A program made the position numbers and the translations under genes. A DNA stretch of 64,000 bases from NCBI GenBank assembly GCA_019694955.1, contig JAIBAX010000006.1:1-64000 (forward strand). Reading direction: 5' to 3'. Shown one piece after another: positions 16,698 to 25,586 of this stretch. Below the pieces are notes generated by a model. That model ran no database searches. It was given only the letters and a program-made list of their open reading frames with translations, and was not told the origin of the DNA. Position 1 is the stretch's first letter, and each line of letters opens with the position of its first letter. Source of the DNA: Chitinophagales bacterium. GTDB lineage: Bacteria > Bacteroidota > Bacteroidia > Chitinophagales > JADIYW01.

Positions 16698-18053
16698 ATG
16701 AGTGATTATTTGCAAACCGGACCGTTGCGCAATATTGTGAAGACCTTAAAAATCCCTGTTCCTGTAATTTTAGATAGAGCGGAAATTGATGTGCCTATTA
16801 AAGAAGATGAGTTTTGGGGAAGAAAGATAAAAATTGATGGCACGCCCGAAAGTGCTTCTCTAAAAGCCTCATTTAAAAAGAAACTGGATGAAAGAGGTGT
16901 AGACTTCGTAGAAGGGGAAGGTATCGTAGAAGGGTTGGTATATATAGCACTAGCACCTTCAAAGATTGCAGATCTAAAACCTTTATATACCTTTATAAAC
17001 GCTAACCTTAAATCAGTAAAACCCAATGGCAGGGTGATTATTGTTGCTAAAAACTGGCAAGAAGGCGATCATCCGGAACAAAAGGCTGCACTACGCTCGC
17101 TAATAGGTTTTACAAAGGCCCTTGCTAAAGAATGTGGTGGTTTCGGGACAACCGTACAATTAGTATATGCTGAAGCACCACTATTTTCTAGTCATACAGG
17201 CTTTCTTGAAAAAGTGTTGCCGGTAGTACATTTCTTTCTTTCAAAAAGATCTTCGTTTATTACCGGACAGGTGATAGAAGTGAAAGATAGTGGCGTCGAT
17301 GAAAATGTACATTATTATCAAAGTCTGCAAGGAAAAATAGCCATCGTTACCGGAGGTGCCCGTGGTATTGGTGGCGATACGGTAAAATGCTTGGCTAGGG
17401 AAGGGGCGAAGGTTGTCATCGTAGATGTACCTGCTATGGAAAAAGATGGCAAGCAACTGGCAGAGCAAGTAGGTGGTGATTTTCTGGCGAAGGACATCAC
17501 TACACCAACAGCACCGAAAGAAATCAGGGATTATATTATCGCCAACTATGGCAATTTAGATATTTTGGTGAATAATGCAGGCGTTATCCGTGACAAGATG
17601 ATCGTCAACATGAAACCTGAACAATGGGATTTGGTATTGAATGTCAACTTGGAAGCGGCCATCAGGCTTACGGAAGCTTTCCTTGAAATCGGCATGAACC
17701 AAAATGGTCGCATTATCGGATTGTCTTCTATCAATGGAATTGCCGGTGCTGCGGGACAGACGAATTACTCTGCGTCTAAAGCGGGATTGATTGGCTATAT
17801 TCAGGCAATTGCGGAGCGCGAATGGATGCGCGGCATCACCGCCAACGCCATTGCCCCGGGGTTTATTGAAACACAAATGACAGAAAACCTGCCTTTCTTT
17901 ATCAAGGAAGGTGGAAGAAGATTGAGCGCACTCAAACAGGGTGGACTTCCTATCGATATAGCAGAAACGATTACCTTCCTATCGTCGCCGATGGCCAGCG
18001 GTATCAGCGGACAGGTGTTGCGTGTATGTGGTGGCAATTTTGTGGGTGCGTAG
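16698..18053 (+). CDS. Two-domain 3-oxoacyl-[ACP] reductase (high-molecular-weight FabG)
   Basis: A 451-residue protein, about 200 residues longer than ordinary FabG. The C-terminal half is a complete short-chain dehydrogenase: TGGARGIG at 218-225 (cofactor binding), NNAG at 292-295, Ser344, and YSASK with Tyr357 and Lys361. The N-terminal ~205 residues resemble a degenerate Rossmann domain with no glycine-rich loop, as in mycobacterial FabG4. The reaction is reduction of 3-oxoacyl thioesters, often CoA-linked in this subfamily. With the PTPLA-like dehydratase nearby it could supply the preceding step, but the two are not in one operon. Confidence 0.87.
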   Translation: MSDYLQTGPLRNIVKTLKIPVPVILDRAEIDVPIKEDEFWGRKIKIDGTPESASLKASFKKKLDERGVDFVEGEGIVEGLVYIALAPSKIADLKPLYTFINANLKSVKPNGRVIIVAKNWQEGDHPEQKAALRSLIGFTKALAKECGGFGTTVQLVYAEAPLFSSHTGFLEKVLPVVHFFLSKRSSFITGQVIEVKDSGVDENVHYYQSLQGKIAIVTGGARGIGGDTVKCLAREGAKVVIVDVPAMEKDGKQLAEQVGGDFLAKDITTPTAPKEIRDYIIANYGNLDILVNNAGVIRDKMIVNMKPEQWDLVLNVNLEAAIRLTEAFLEIGMNQNGRIIGLSSINGIAGAAGQTNYSASKAGLIGYIQAIAEREWMRGITANAIAPGFIETQMTENLPFFIKEGGRRLSALKQGGLPIDIAETITFLSSPMASGISGQVLRVCGGNFVGA

Positions 18054-18066
18054 TTATTTTCTTTAG

Positions 18067-18095
18067 ACCTAACAGGTTTTGAAGACCTGTCAGGT
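18067..18095 (+). terminator. Hairpin downstream of the two-domain FabG
   Basis: ACCTAACAGGT (18067-18077) pairs with ACCTGTCAGGT (18085-18095) with one mismatch and a 7-base loop. There is no strong T run, so it may act in another way, such as mRNA 3'-end protection. Confidence 0.45.
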
Positions 18096-18139
18096 GTATA
18101 ACCATCTCAACCCTTCAAGGGGTAAGTTAAGTCTTGCGC

Positions 18140-18192
18140 CAACGATGGGAGCGGTACCGTGTACAAGCGGACAGCGTGCCCGGGCGCCCACG
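18140..18192 (+). repeat. GC-rich dispersed repeat, copy 2
   Basis: GATGGGAGCGGTACCGTGTA and then CAAGCGGACAGCGTGCCCG resemble the minus strand of 4827-4897, sharing ACCGTGT and an AGC..CCCG block. It sits between two convergent genes and abuts the rhomboid stop codon. Confidence 0.3.
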
Positions 18193-18193
18193 C

Positions 18194-18835
18194 TTATTCT
18201 TCTAATTTCTTCAAAAAATCATCGAAAGTTTTGGTATCCGGTTCGTTTTCAATTCTTTCATATACTTCCGGCATCGGTAATTTTTTTCTAAACAAGTAGG
18301 CAGCGAGGATGCCGCCGATTCCACCAAAGAGATGTCCCTCCCAAGAGACGCCTTCTTGGATTGGGAGTATCCCCCAAACCATACCACCATAAAATATAGA
18401 CACCAAAGCAGCAATGGCAATAGATTTTACATCGTGCCTGAAAATGCCCATGAAAAAGAGAAATGCCGCAAAACCGTATATCAAACCGCTGGCGCCAATA
18501 TGATAAGAATTGCCTCTGGCAAACAGAAAAACGCCCAACCCAAAGCTGAGCCAAATTATCGCCATCGCATAATGCGCTATTCTCTCATACAAGGTGAACA
18601 TGAGTGTTCCTAAGACAAGAAAAGGTAAAGTATTGGATATGATGTGACCGAAGGCAGATTCTTTGGAGATGCCGTGTATGAAGGGTGAAAGAATAATTCC
18701 ATACCAATGAGAGAAATCGCGCGGATAAATGCCGAATTGCGCCAATGCTCCATTAAACGTCCAGTTAACGGCATGTACCATCCAAATAATCACCACGAAC
18801 AATGCCGGAAAAAAGAATGCCTTTTTTAGTCCCAT
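18194..18835 (-). CDS. Rhomboid-family intramembrane serine protease
   Basis: A 213-residue protein with about six membrane helices. The catalytic Ser is in GASG (114-117, Ser116) and the catalytic His in EGHLFGGIGG (His168). The HxxxN oxyanion motif appears as GHIISN (64-69). Rhomboids cut membrane helices of substrate proteins within the bilayer. The C-terminal 25 residues are a charged cytosolic tail. Physiological substrates cannot be predicted. It is convergent with fabG. Confidence 0.9.
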   Translation of the reverse strand: MGLKKAFFFPALFVVIIWMVHAVNWTFNGALAQFGIYPRDFSHWYGIILSPFIHGISKESAFGHIISNTLPFLVLGTLMFTLYERIAHYAMAIIWLSFGLGVFLFARGNSYHIGASGLIYGFAAFLFFMGIFRHDVKSIAIAALVSIFYGGMVWGILPIQEGVSWEGHLFGGIGGILAAYLFRKKLPMPEVYERIENEPDTKTFDDFLKKLEE

Positions 18836-18968
18836 CTTTTTTTGTTAAAAATACAAGGTTCTGGTGATAATCCAAAATTACAGAATGGAAAACTTCTCGT
18901 CTACGAAATGACTCTGTGCAACCAGCCATAAAATATGCAAATAATAACAAGATGATTTATAAAATAGT

Positions 18969-19023
18969 GTTCTCGTGTAGACACGAGAACAGGGAATTGG
19001 ATTTTATTCATGGACTATTTTAT
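18969..19023 (+). repeat. Stem-loop repeat element, copy 2
   Basis: GTTCTCGTG pairs perfectly with CACGAGAAC around the loop TAGA, followed by AGGGAATTGGATTTTA and GGACTATTTTAT. It is the gapless counterpart of 394-448. The stem is perfect here and slightly damaged there. Position 18969 lies 133 bases upstream of the rhomboid start, on the opposite strand. Confidence 0.6.
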
Positions 19024-19050
19024 AATTACTTTTGTGATAATATATTTTGC

Positions 19051-19091
19051 AATATGTTAAATAATTATTTACAATTATTATTTAACATATT
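19051..19091. repeat. Perfect 15-bp AT-rich inverted repeat
   Basis: AATATGTTAAATAAT (19051-19065) and ATTATTTAACATATT (19077-19091) are exact reverse complements around an 11-base loop. It lies 55 bases beyond the stop of the minus-strand aminotransferase, so it may end that transcript. It could also be a protein-binding palindrome. Confidence 0.5.
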
Positions 19092-19145
19092 AATCATAAG
19101 TAATTAATAATCAATAAATTATTTAATATAAAATAAATTTATACT

Positions 19146-20342
19146 TTACACCAATCTGGCACAAGCTTCTTTGATTCTTCTAAATGCTTCTTTGAGATTT
19201 TCTTCTGAAGCTGCATAAGAAAAACGGATGCAATCAGGCGCACCAAAGCCGTCGCCGGAGACTGCCGCTACGTGTGCTTCATTCAGCAAGAACATGGCAA
19301 AATCTTCGGCATTGCCAATGGTTTGTCCGTTTACTGATTTACCAAAATAATAGCTGATATCCGGAAAGAGGTAGAAAGCTCCGGTGGGCAAACCGCATTT
19401 GAAACCGGGAATATCTTTCATCAACTCAAACACCATATTTCTTCTTTGTTTGAATGCTTCTCTCATTTTATAGGTCGGTTCTAAAGAACCCAATAATGCG
19501 GCAATAGTTGCTCTTTGTGCTACCGAATTGGTACCGCTGGTCACTTGTCCTTGAAATTTGTCGCAGGCTTTTGCAATATATGCCGGAGCAGCAATATAAC
19601 CAATCCTCCAACCTGTCATCGCAAACCCTTTTGCCTGACCGTTTACTACGATGGTTCTATCTTTCATGGAAGGAAATTCAGCAATGCTGACGTGCTTTCC
19701 TTCATAATTCAGGAACTCATAGATTTCATCAGAAACCACATGTACATGAGGATGTTTCTCTAAAACGGCTACAAAAGAGGCTAATTCATCACGTGTGTAC
19801 ACTGCCCCGGTAGGATTGCAAGGAGAGGAGTATACCAAGAATTTTGTTTTTGGGGTAATGGCTGCTTCCAACTGGTCGGCAGTCATTTTGAAGCCGCTTT
19901 CTACGGACGTATTGATATATACCGGGATGCCATCGCAGTATTTAATTTGTTCGGGATAACTCACCCAAAAAGGTGCAGGTATAATCACCTCGTCGCCGGG
20001 ATTTACAAATGACGCAAAAACGTTGAAAAGGGATTGCTTGGCACCTGTTGAAATAACGATATTCTCTGGTTTGTATGCTAAATTATTATCGCGTTGCAAC
20101 TTAGCACATACTGCTTCTCTCAAGTCCATATAACCCGGTACCGGAGAGTAAGAATCGTATTTACCTGTATTGATTGCATCAATAGCTGCTTGGTGGATAT
20201 GATCAGGAGAAGAAAAATCGGGTTCTCCTAAGCTTAAGCTGATAACTTTCACTCCTTTGGCGGCCAACTCACGACTTAACTGTGCCATTTTTATGGTAGC
20301 CGACTCAGTAACACGGTTTAATGCGATAGATGTTTGCAACAT
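19146..20342 (-). CDS. Pyridoxal-phosphate aminotransferase, aspartate type (class I)
   Basis: A 398-residue fold-type I aminotransferase. Motifs are SLSLGEPDF (substrate region), YSPVPGYMDLREA, STGAKQSLFNVF (cofactor phosphate), APFWVSYPEQI, YSSPCNPTGAVY, VSDEIYEFL with the cofactor-binding Asp and Tyr, and NGQAKGFAMTGWRIGY, whose Lys forms the Schiff base. The final Arg that binds the carboxylate is in CIRFSYAAS. This matches the thermophile/Bacillus-type AspC subgroup. It exchanges amino groups between aspartate or glutamate and 2-oxo acids. The ATG at 20342 is chosen because it follows a good promoter; the longer frame is non-coding. Confidence 0.9.
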   Translation of the reverse strand: MLQTSIALNRVTESATIKMAQLSRELAAKGVKVISLSLGEPDFSSPDHIHQAAIDAINTGKYDSYSPVPGYMDLREAVCAKLQRDNNLAYKPENIVISTGAKQSLFNVFASFVNPGDEVIIPAPFWVSYPEQIKYCDGIPVYINTSVESGFKMTADQLEAAITPKTKFLVYSSPCNPTGAVYTRDELASFVAVLEKHPHVHVVSDEIYEFLNYEGKHVSIAEFPSMKDRTIVVNGQAKGFAMTGWRIGYIAAPAYIAKACDKFQGQVTSGTNSVAQRATIAALLGSLEPTYKMREAFKQRRNMVFELMKDIPGFKCGLPTGAFYLFPDISYYFGKSVNGQTIGNAEDFAMFLLNEAHVAAVSGDGFGAPDCIRFSYAASEENLKEAFRRIKEACARLV

Positions 20343-20358
20343 GATAATATATTTGTAA

Positions 20359-20390
20359 CAAAAGTAAAAAATCAAGCATGCGTCCACAAA
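20359..20390 (-). promoter_or_regulatory. Consensus promoter of the aminotransferase gene
   Basis: Read on the minus strand: TTTG (20390-20387), a 20-base spacer, TACTTTTG (20366-20359), then 16 bases to the ATG. It is the best full match to the Bacteroidota promoter in the window. Confidence 0.65.
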
Positions 20391-20458
20391 TTACTGATGT
20401 TGCGTTTATCTTAATTTTCAGACATCATGCAATAGATAAGATTGAAATCAATGGTGGC

Positions 20459-22123
20459 TTATCTTTTCTTTACCCAAGAGGCATCATAGTAGGCAAACAA
20501 GGCGTCGATATATTTTTCATCCTTTTTATAGATGTCTTTTAAAACAACTAATTTATCTTCATAATCGACAATGGCGGTAAAATACTTTAGAAACACCGGA
20601 ATATCTCTAGTGATAGGCACCTGTTTGGATTTTCCTTTATTGATGATGGTTCTCAATGAGTCGCCTGAGATGGTGTCATTGCTTTGTTTTGTTAAGATAA
20701 AAGCGCCGAAATCTACCGGATCTTTTAAACGCACACACCCATGGCTATATGCCCGATAGTCATTCGAGAACAATGATTTTGATGGTGTATCGTGGATATA
20801 TACAGCGTGGTCATTTTTGAAGTTGAACTTGATAACGCCCAAAGAATTTCCTTTTCCGGGAGGCTGTACTACTGACAACCATCCATTTTTGTGTCTGGTG
20901 ACTTTATATCCGCGTAGCGTTCCGGCTTTTATCCTTCCCATCATTTCTTTCTTAATAATGGATTGCGGTACCGACCAGGATGGAAGCAGTACAATATTTT
21001 CCAATTTGCTCTCAATTTCAGGGGTTTGGGTGTTGGTTTTTCCTACTACAACATTGTGTTTCCTTTCCAATGAGTCGTTTTTAATGTACCAAAGTTCAAA
21101 CTTGGGTATGTCTACGAAGATATATTCATTAGGCCATGTCTTTTTATTCATGTGTCTCCAACGATCCAAATTAAGGATGATGGTTTGAAACTTGTCGTAA
21201 TTGTCAACAGTGAGCGCATAACGCGTATTTTCTCCCGGTATTCCATCATCTTTCAAGTGATTGTCTCGTTGGAATTTCTTGAAGGCGGTATAAAAGGTTA
21301 CAGAGTCTTCAATAGTTGTTCCCGCCGGGAGGTATTTATGCCAAATTAAAGCCTTACAGACATCTTTCAATGCTCCGATCGAATCTACTTTATTATCTCT
21401 CACCTTAAGGTCGTTGGGTTGAAGATCTGTTGTTGATACAAACTTCACCAAAGCTTCTTTGAGTCGTTGATAATGAGGTATTTGCGGTTCAATAGCTGCT
21501 AGAGCGTCCTTTACTTGTTTGTCTTTAAGTGATTTGATTAAATCAATACCTTGAATTTTTTGGAGCGAATCAAAAGCATAGCTTACAGAAGCATAATGTT
21601 CATTTAAGATGCCGGAGTGGAGGTGTTTTCCGGCAAGGAGAAATGCGTATGTCATCGCAATATCTACATTTGCCATCCGAGAATGTTTTTCTTTGTCGCC
21701 CAAGGTGGCTAAAGTACTGTCTGTCAAGATGGTAAGTTTACCGACCTGATAAAAAGCATTGTTCAAACCTAGTCGTTGAGCAGTTTCAAAGAAATCCATT
21801 AATTCATGGCCTCTGGCATTAAGACCACTGTCTGCCATCCAGAAAGGTTGATAGCCGTTTGACTGATAAATTTCTCCAATATAATCTGCTGATTTAATTT
21901 TAAGATCGTCAGATAATTGTAGCATTCCTGTAGTGTCACCATTATCAAATATATCCTGTATCAGCGGAGCCAGTTCATTGCCAAAATTTCGCTCAGCTTT
22001 TGTAAGTGGAATGAGCGTTTCTTCTTCTTTGCCTTCTAAATTATTCTTCTTAGTTTTGCAACATAATATCAATAGACAAAGAGATCCGAAAAATAAAATT
22101 CTGAATGTTAGTTTTTTAAGCAT
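20459..22123 (-). CDS. L,D-transpeptidase (YcbB-like) lipoprotein
   Basis: A 554-residue protein. The N terminus is a lipoprotein-like signal (FGSLCLLILCC, Cys21/22). A scaffold domain follows, then a peptidoglycan-binding repeat near 280-310 (FQRDNHLKDDGIPGENTRYA), and a YkuD catalytic domain with IHDTPSK and YSHGCVRLKDP, the active Cys near residue 461. The order matches the LdtD/YcbB group, which forms 3-3 cross-links in peptidoglycan and is insensitive to many penicillins. It would act in the periplasm. It is divergent from the channel gene. Confidence 0.9.
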   Translation of the reverse strand: MLKKLTFRILFFGSLCLLILCCKTKKNNLEGKEEETLIPLTKAERNFGNELAPLIQDIFDNGDTTGMLQLSDDLKIKSADYIGEIYQSNGYQPFWMADSGLNARGHELMDFFETAQRLGLNNAFYQVGKLTILTDSTLATLGDKEKHSRMANVDIAMTYAFLLAGKHLHSGILNEHYASVSYAFDSLQKIQGIDLIKSLKDKQVKDALAAIEPQIPHYQRLKEALVKFVSTTDLQPNDLKVRDNKVDSIGALKDVCKALIWHKYLPAGTTIEDSVTFYTAFKKFQRDNHLKDDGIPGENTRYALTVDNYDKFQTIILNLDRWRHMNKKTWPNEYIFVDIPKFELWYIKNDSLERKHNVVVGKTNTQTPEIESKLENIVLLPSWSVPQSIIKKEMMGRIKAGTLRGYKVTRHKNGWLSVVQPPGKGNSLGVIKFNFKNDHAVYIHDTPSKSLFSNDYRAYSHGCVRLKDPVDFGAFILTKQSNDTISGDSLRTIINKGKSKQVPITRDIPVFLKYFTAIVDYEDKLVVLKDIYKKDEKYIDALFAYYDASWVKKR

Positions 22124-22215
22124 GATAAATATAAATATACAAATCTTTCGCCAAATTTCGCTTCATTTTAGTTGTAATTCACAATAATTTATTATCATAT
22201 CATTAACAATAGCGG

Positions 22216-23157
22216 ATGTCCATCTTTAAAAGATTCAAACAAGGAGATAAAGAGAATGCAGATGAGCTTGGATTCGGGAATAAGTATTCTACGGATTCTT
22301 ACAGGATGATTAATAAAGATGGAACATTTAACGTTCACAGAGAAGGCGGTTACAGACATCTTTATTATGAGTTGATAGAAATGTCGTGGTGGAAGTTTAT
22401 CACGCTGGTTTTTCTCTTCTATTTTGTCTTGAATACCCTTTTTGCATTGGGATATTTGCTTATCGGTGTTGACCAAATTGCAGAAGCAGAAACACATACA
22501 CCGATGCATCAATTTTTCTCTGCTTTTTTTTTGAGTGCGCAAACGCTGACAACTGTTGGATTTGGCTATTTCCGCCCAACAGGCATTGCTGCTAATTTCT
22601 TCGCATCTTTCGAAGCTTTCTTTGGGCTTTTGAGTTTTGCGCTCGCAACGGGGTTGTTGTATGGTCGGTTTTCAAAGCCAGAAGCCGGATTGATGTTTAC
22701 GCCATTTTGCATCATCGCTCCTTATAAAAACGAGATGAACTCTCTTCAATTTAGGTTGGCAAATAAATATGATAGTAACCTTATAGAACTAGAGGCTAGG
22801 ATGGTTTTTTCCATGATTGAAGAGCAAAACGGTGTCCTGAAACGCAGCTTTTATCCCTTAGAACTGGAAATGTCTGAGATTTATTACCTCTCTTTGAATT
22901 GGACGATTGTTCACCTCATTCAGGAAGATAGCCCTTTATATGGTAAGACCGCAGCCGATTTACATGCCGGAAAGGCAGAAATTATGGTGATGATAAAGGC
23001 CTTTAATGAAACCTTCTCACAGGTAGTACACGAAAGGACATCCTATAAATCAGATGAGATACATTGGAATAAGAAATTCTTGTTGCCATATACCGTTAAA
23101 AAAGGTGGAGCAACCATCTTTAATTTAGAGGAATTAGCGAAAACTGAAGATATGTAA
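22216..23157 (+). CDS. Inward-rectifier (Kir)-type potassium channel
   Basis: A 313-residue protein with the Kir architecture: an N-terminal slide-helix region ending SWWKF (about 57-61), a first membrane helix (62-85), a pore helix and filter SAQTLTTVGFGYF (108-119, filter TVGFG), a second membrane helix (about 124-150), and a beta-rich cytoplasmic domain from about 155 (FCIIAPYKNEMNSLQFRLAN and on). It resembles KirBac channels, which conduct K+. The filter has GFG where KirBacs often have GYG. It is followed one base later by the ATL gene. Confidence 0.88.
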   Translation: MSIFKRFKQGDKENADELGFGNKYSTDSYRMINKDGTFNVHREGGYRHLYYELIEMSWWKFITLVFLFYFVLNTLFALGYLLIGVDQIAEAETHTPMHQFFSAFFLSAQTLTTVGFGYFRPTGIAANFFASFEAFFGLLSFALATGLLYGRFSKPEAGLMFTPFCIIAPYKNEMNSLQFRLANKYDSNLIELEARMVFSMIEEQNGVLKRSFYPLELEMSEIYYLSLNWTIVHLIQEDSPLYGKTAADLHAGKAEIMVMIKAFNETFSQVVHERTSYKSDEIHWNKKFLLPYTVKKGGATIFNLEELAKTEDM

Positions 23158-23158
23158 T

Positions 23159-23497
23159 ATGGCTAAGGATAAAGTATTCTTCTTTGAAAACGTATATAAA
23201 CTTGTACGCATGGTTCCATACGGCAGGGTTACCACTTATGGTGATATTGCGAAGTATTTAGGCGCTTCTCCAAGAATGGTGGGTTGGGCGATGAATAGCA
23301 GCCATACGGCGCTTCCTCCTGTACCGGCGCACCGCGTAGTAAACAGGAATGGCTTATTGACCGGAAAGATGTTTTTCGAAACACCTACATTAATGCAACA
23401 ATTGCTCGAAAATGAGGGCTTGATAATTATCAATGATCAAATTCAAGATTTTGAAAAGTTGCGTTGGAATAGTTTTGAAGAAACCCTTTCGAAATAA
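23159..23497 (+). CDS. Alkyltransferase-like protein (MGMT fold without catalytic Cys)
   Basis: A 112-residue protein equal to the C-terminal DNA-binding domain of O6-alkylguanine-DNA alkyltransferase: PYGRVTTYGDIAKYLG (20-35), ASPRMVGWAMNSS with the arginine finger Arg39, and VPAHRVVNRNG. The active site is PAHR (56-59) where the repair enzyme has PCHR, so alkyl transfer is impossible. ATL proteins bind O6-alkylguanine in DNA, flip it and hand it to nucleotide excision repair. The start overlaps closely with the channel stop (one base apart), suggesting co-transcription without an evident functional link. Confidence 0.92.
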   Translation: MAKDKVFFFENVYKLVRMVPYGRVTTYGDIAKYLGASPRMVGWAMNSSHTALPPVPAHRVVNRNGLLTGKMFFETPTLMQQLLENEGLIIINDQIQDFEKLRWNSFEETLSK

Positions 23498-23498
23498 T

Positions 23499-24584
23499 TT
23501 ATTGCGCTTTGTAAAATGGCAATTTACATACTTGAGCCTTCAAAAGTTTGTCTCTAACTTTAATATAAACGACCTCACCAATAGCGGCCTTTTCTACAGG
23601 GACATAACCCAGTGCGATAGCTTTTTCGAGTGAAGGAGATTGCGTACCGGAGGTTACCTTTCCAATGACGGTACCATCTTCAGCACAGATTTCATAATCG
23701 TGCCTTGGAATACCTTTATCTATCATTTCAAGCCCCACCAATTTATTTTTTAATCCGTTGTTTTTTTGTTCTAATAATAGCTCTTTTCCCACAAAATCTT
23801 TGGTAAACTTAGTAACCCAACCCAGTCCGGCTTCTAAAGGAGAGGTGGTGTCGTTGATATCATTGCCATATAAACAAAATCCCATTTCAAGTCGAAGGGT
23901 GTCTCTACAACCTAATCCTACCGGTTTTATACCGAAGGGTTTGCCGGCATTAAATATGGCATGCCATACTTGTTCTGCATGCTCTTTTTTGAAGTATAAC
24001 TCAAAACCGCCTGCCCCTGTGTATCCGGTGGCGGAGATGATGACATTGTCGATTCCTGCAAGCTTGCCACGAACAAAAGAGTAGTATTTAATTGCGGCTA
24101 AATCAATATCTGTTAGCGGTTGAAGTGCATCGATGGCTTTAGGACCCTGTATGGCTAGCAAGGCTGTTTCATCGCTGATATCGTGTATTTCAACATTTTC
24201 TGTGTTGTGTTGTGCAATCCAGTTCCAGTCTTTCTCAATATTCGAAGCGTTGACTACCAACATATAATTTCCATCATCTAAGTGGTAAACCAGCAAATCA
24301 TCGACAATTCCGCCTTGTTCATTTGGGAAATAGGCATACATCGCCTGACCTAAAGCTAGTTTAGAGACATCATTTGAAACGATGTTTTGTAATAATTCCA
24401 AAGCACCACTTCCTTTCAATATAAATTCTCCCATGTGCGAGACGTCGAAAACACCTACAGCACGCCTAACGGTATGGTGTTCATCAATAATGCCACTGTA
24501 TGAAATGGGCATATTGTACCCGGCAAATGCCGCCATCTTTGCACCCAAGGCTTCGTGAATGGAAGTAAATGGTGTTAATTTCAT
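23499..24584 (-). CDS. gcvT: Glycine cleavage system T protein (aminomethyltransferase)
   Basis: A 361-residue protein of normal length. Characteristic segments are [66 protein letters not shown] with the catalytic-site Asp region, [13 protein letters not shown] and [20 protein letters not shown]. It transfers the methylene group from the aminomethyl-lipoyl H protein to tetrahydrofolate, releasing ammonia, in glycine breakdown. The other system components (gcvH, gcvP) are not in the window. It is convergent with the ATL gene, with one base between stops. Confidence 0.95.
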   Translation of the reverse strand: MKLTPFTSIHEALGAKMAAFAGYNMPISYSGIIDEHHTVRRAVGVFDVSHMGEFILKGSGALELLQNIVSNDVSKLALGQAMYAYFPNEQGGIVDDLLVYHLDDGNYMLVVNASNIEKDWNWIAQHNTENVEIHDISDETALLAIQGPKAIDALQPLTDIDLAAIKYYSFVRGKLAGIDNVIISATGYTGAGGFELYFKKEHAEQVWHAIFNAGKPFGIKPVGLGCRDTLRLEMGFCLYGNDINDTTSPLEAGLGWVTKFTKDFVGKELLLEQKNNGLKNKLVGLEMIDKGIPRHDYEICAEDGTVIGKVTSGTQSPSLEKAIALGYVPVEKAAIGEVVYIKVRDKLLKAQVCKLPFYKAQ

Positions 24585-24614
24585 AAAAAATTAGATTTTT
24601 GTATAATTATTCAC

Positions 24615-24622
24615 CAAAAGTA
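24615..24622 (-). promoter_or_regulatory. -7 box for gcvT
   Basis: TACTTTTG on the minus strand, 30 bases upstream of the gcvT ATG. I checked the region 24601-24662 for a glycine riboswitch; there is too little room and no matching structure. Confidence 0.5.
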
Positions 24623-24662
24623 GGAATTATTAGTAAATTAACCCGTTTTAAATTTCAACAAT

Positions 24663-25586
24663 ATGCAACTTCCCAATCCCACCACGGTAGCCACTATCAG
24701 CACACTTATCAATGGAAAAGTTGAAGGAGATGGGCATGTCGTGATAACCGGTATGAATGAAGTGCATCGTACGAATACAGGAGATATAACTTTTGTTGAC
24801 CATAAAAAATTCCACCGCATTTGTGTTGCAAGTGATTGTTCTGCAATCATTACCAATGAAAAAATCACTACAGAAAAACCGCAGATTATCGTTGATAATC
24901 CTTTTTCTGCGTTTTGCTTTCTTTTGGAAAAATTTGGACAAAAGACAAAACCGGAAGTGGTGGCAGTGAATGGCAGTTTTATAGATAAAAGTGCCAAAGT
25001 AGGCGAGTCAACCATTATACACCCGGGGTGTTATATCGGTGCTGACGTAGTGATTGGCGAGCAATGTATTATTTATCCCAATGTAACCATTCAGTGTGCA
25101 ACTATTGGTGATCGTGTAATCATACACTCCGGAACGGTGGTAGGTGGGGATGCTTTTTATTATAAAAAATGGACGCAGCCAATTCCAAAATATGAGAAGT
25201 TTAAGAGCTATGGAAATGTAGTCATTAAAGAGGACGTTGAAATTGGGAGTTCATGCTCTATTGATAGGGGAGTTACTGCTTCCACCATTATTGGTGCCGG
25301 CACCAAGTTGGACAATCAAGTAATGGTGGGGCATGGCGTACATATAGGCAAAAACTGTTTACTGGCAGCGCAGGTAGGAATAGCCGGAAAAACCACCTTG
25401 GAAGATGATGTTATCCTTTGGGGGCAGGTAGGTGTATCGAAGAATTTGGTCTTGGGTAGAGGATGTGTTGTTCTTGCAAAATCTGGCGTATCAAAAAACC
25501 TAGAACCGGGGAAGACATATTTTGGTATTCCGGCAGAAGAAGCTAGAGCAAAGTGGAAGGAAATGGCAATGGCAAGGAGGAAATAA
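24663..25586 (+). CDS. LpxD-like UDP-3-O-acylglucosamine N-acyltransferase
   Basis: A 307-residue protein. The N-terminal ~100 residues form the LpxD uridine-binding domain (INGKVEGDGHVVITGMNEV, then GDITFVDHKKF). The rest is a left-handed beta helix of hexapeptide repeats (IHPGCYIGADVVIGEQCIIY and on). NQVMVGHGVHIG carries the His that acts as catalytic base in LpxD. It is about 35 residues shorter than E. coli LpxD and lacks the usual C-terminal helices. Bacteroidota often carry a second LpxD-like gene besides the one in the lipid A cluster; this is likely that paralogue. Its exact acceptor is uncertain. Confidence 0.85.
   Translation: MQLPNPTTVATISTLINGKVEGDGHVVITGMNEVHRTNTGDITFVDHKKFHRICVASDCSAIITNEKITTEKPQIIVDNPFSAFCFLLEKFGQKTKPEVVAVNGSFIDKSAKVGESTIIHPGCYIGADVVIGEQCIIYPNVTIQCATIGDRVIIHSGTVVGGDAFYYKKWTQPIPKYEKFKSYGNVVIKEDVEIGSSCSIDRGVTASTIIGAGTKLDNQVMVGHGVHIGKNCLLAAQVGIAGKTTLEDDVILWGQVGVSKNLVLGRGCVVLAKSGVSKNLEPGKTYFGIPAEEARAKWKEMAMARRK

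Larger units (their letters stand above)
18836..19145. other. AT-rich intergenic region with two structured elements
   Basis: No gene was found in these 310 bases. They hold the second copy of the 55-base stem-loop element (18969-19023) and a perfect 15-bp inverted repeat (19051-19091). Everything after 19010 is more than 80% A+T. Confidence 0.5.

Noticed and set aside
17556-17876. 106-residue minus-strand frame within the FabG gene
   Set aside because: The FabG catalytic motifs lie on the plus strand over the same bases.
24638-25015. 125-residue minus-strand frame
   Set aside because: It is the shadow of the LpxD-like gene's 5' part; no start context or family pattern.
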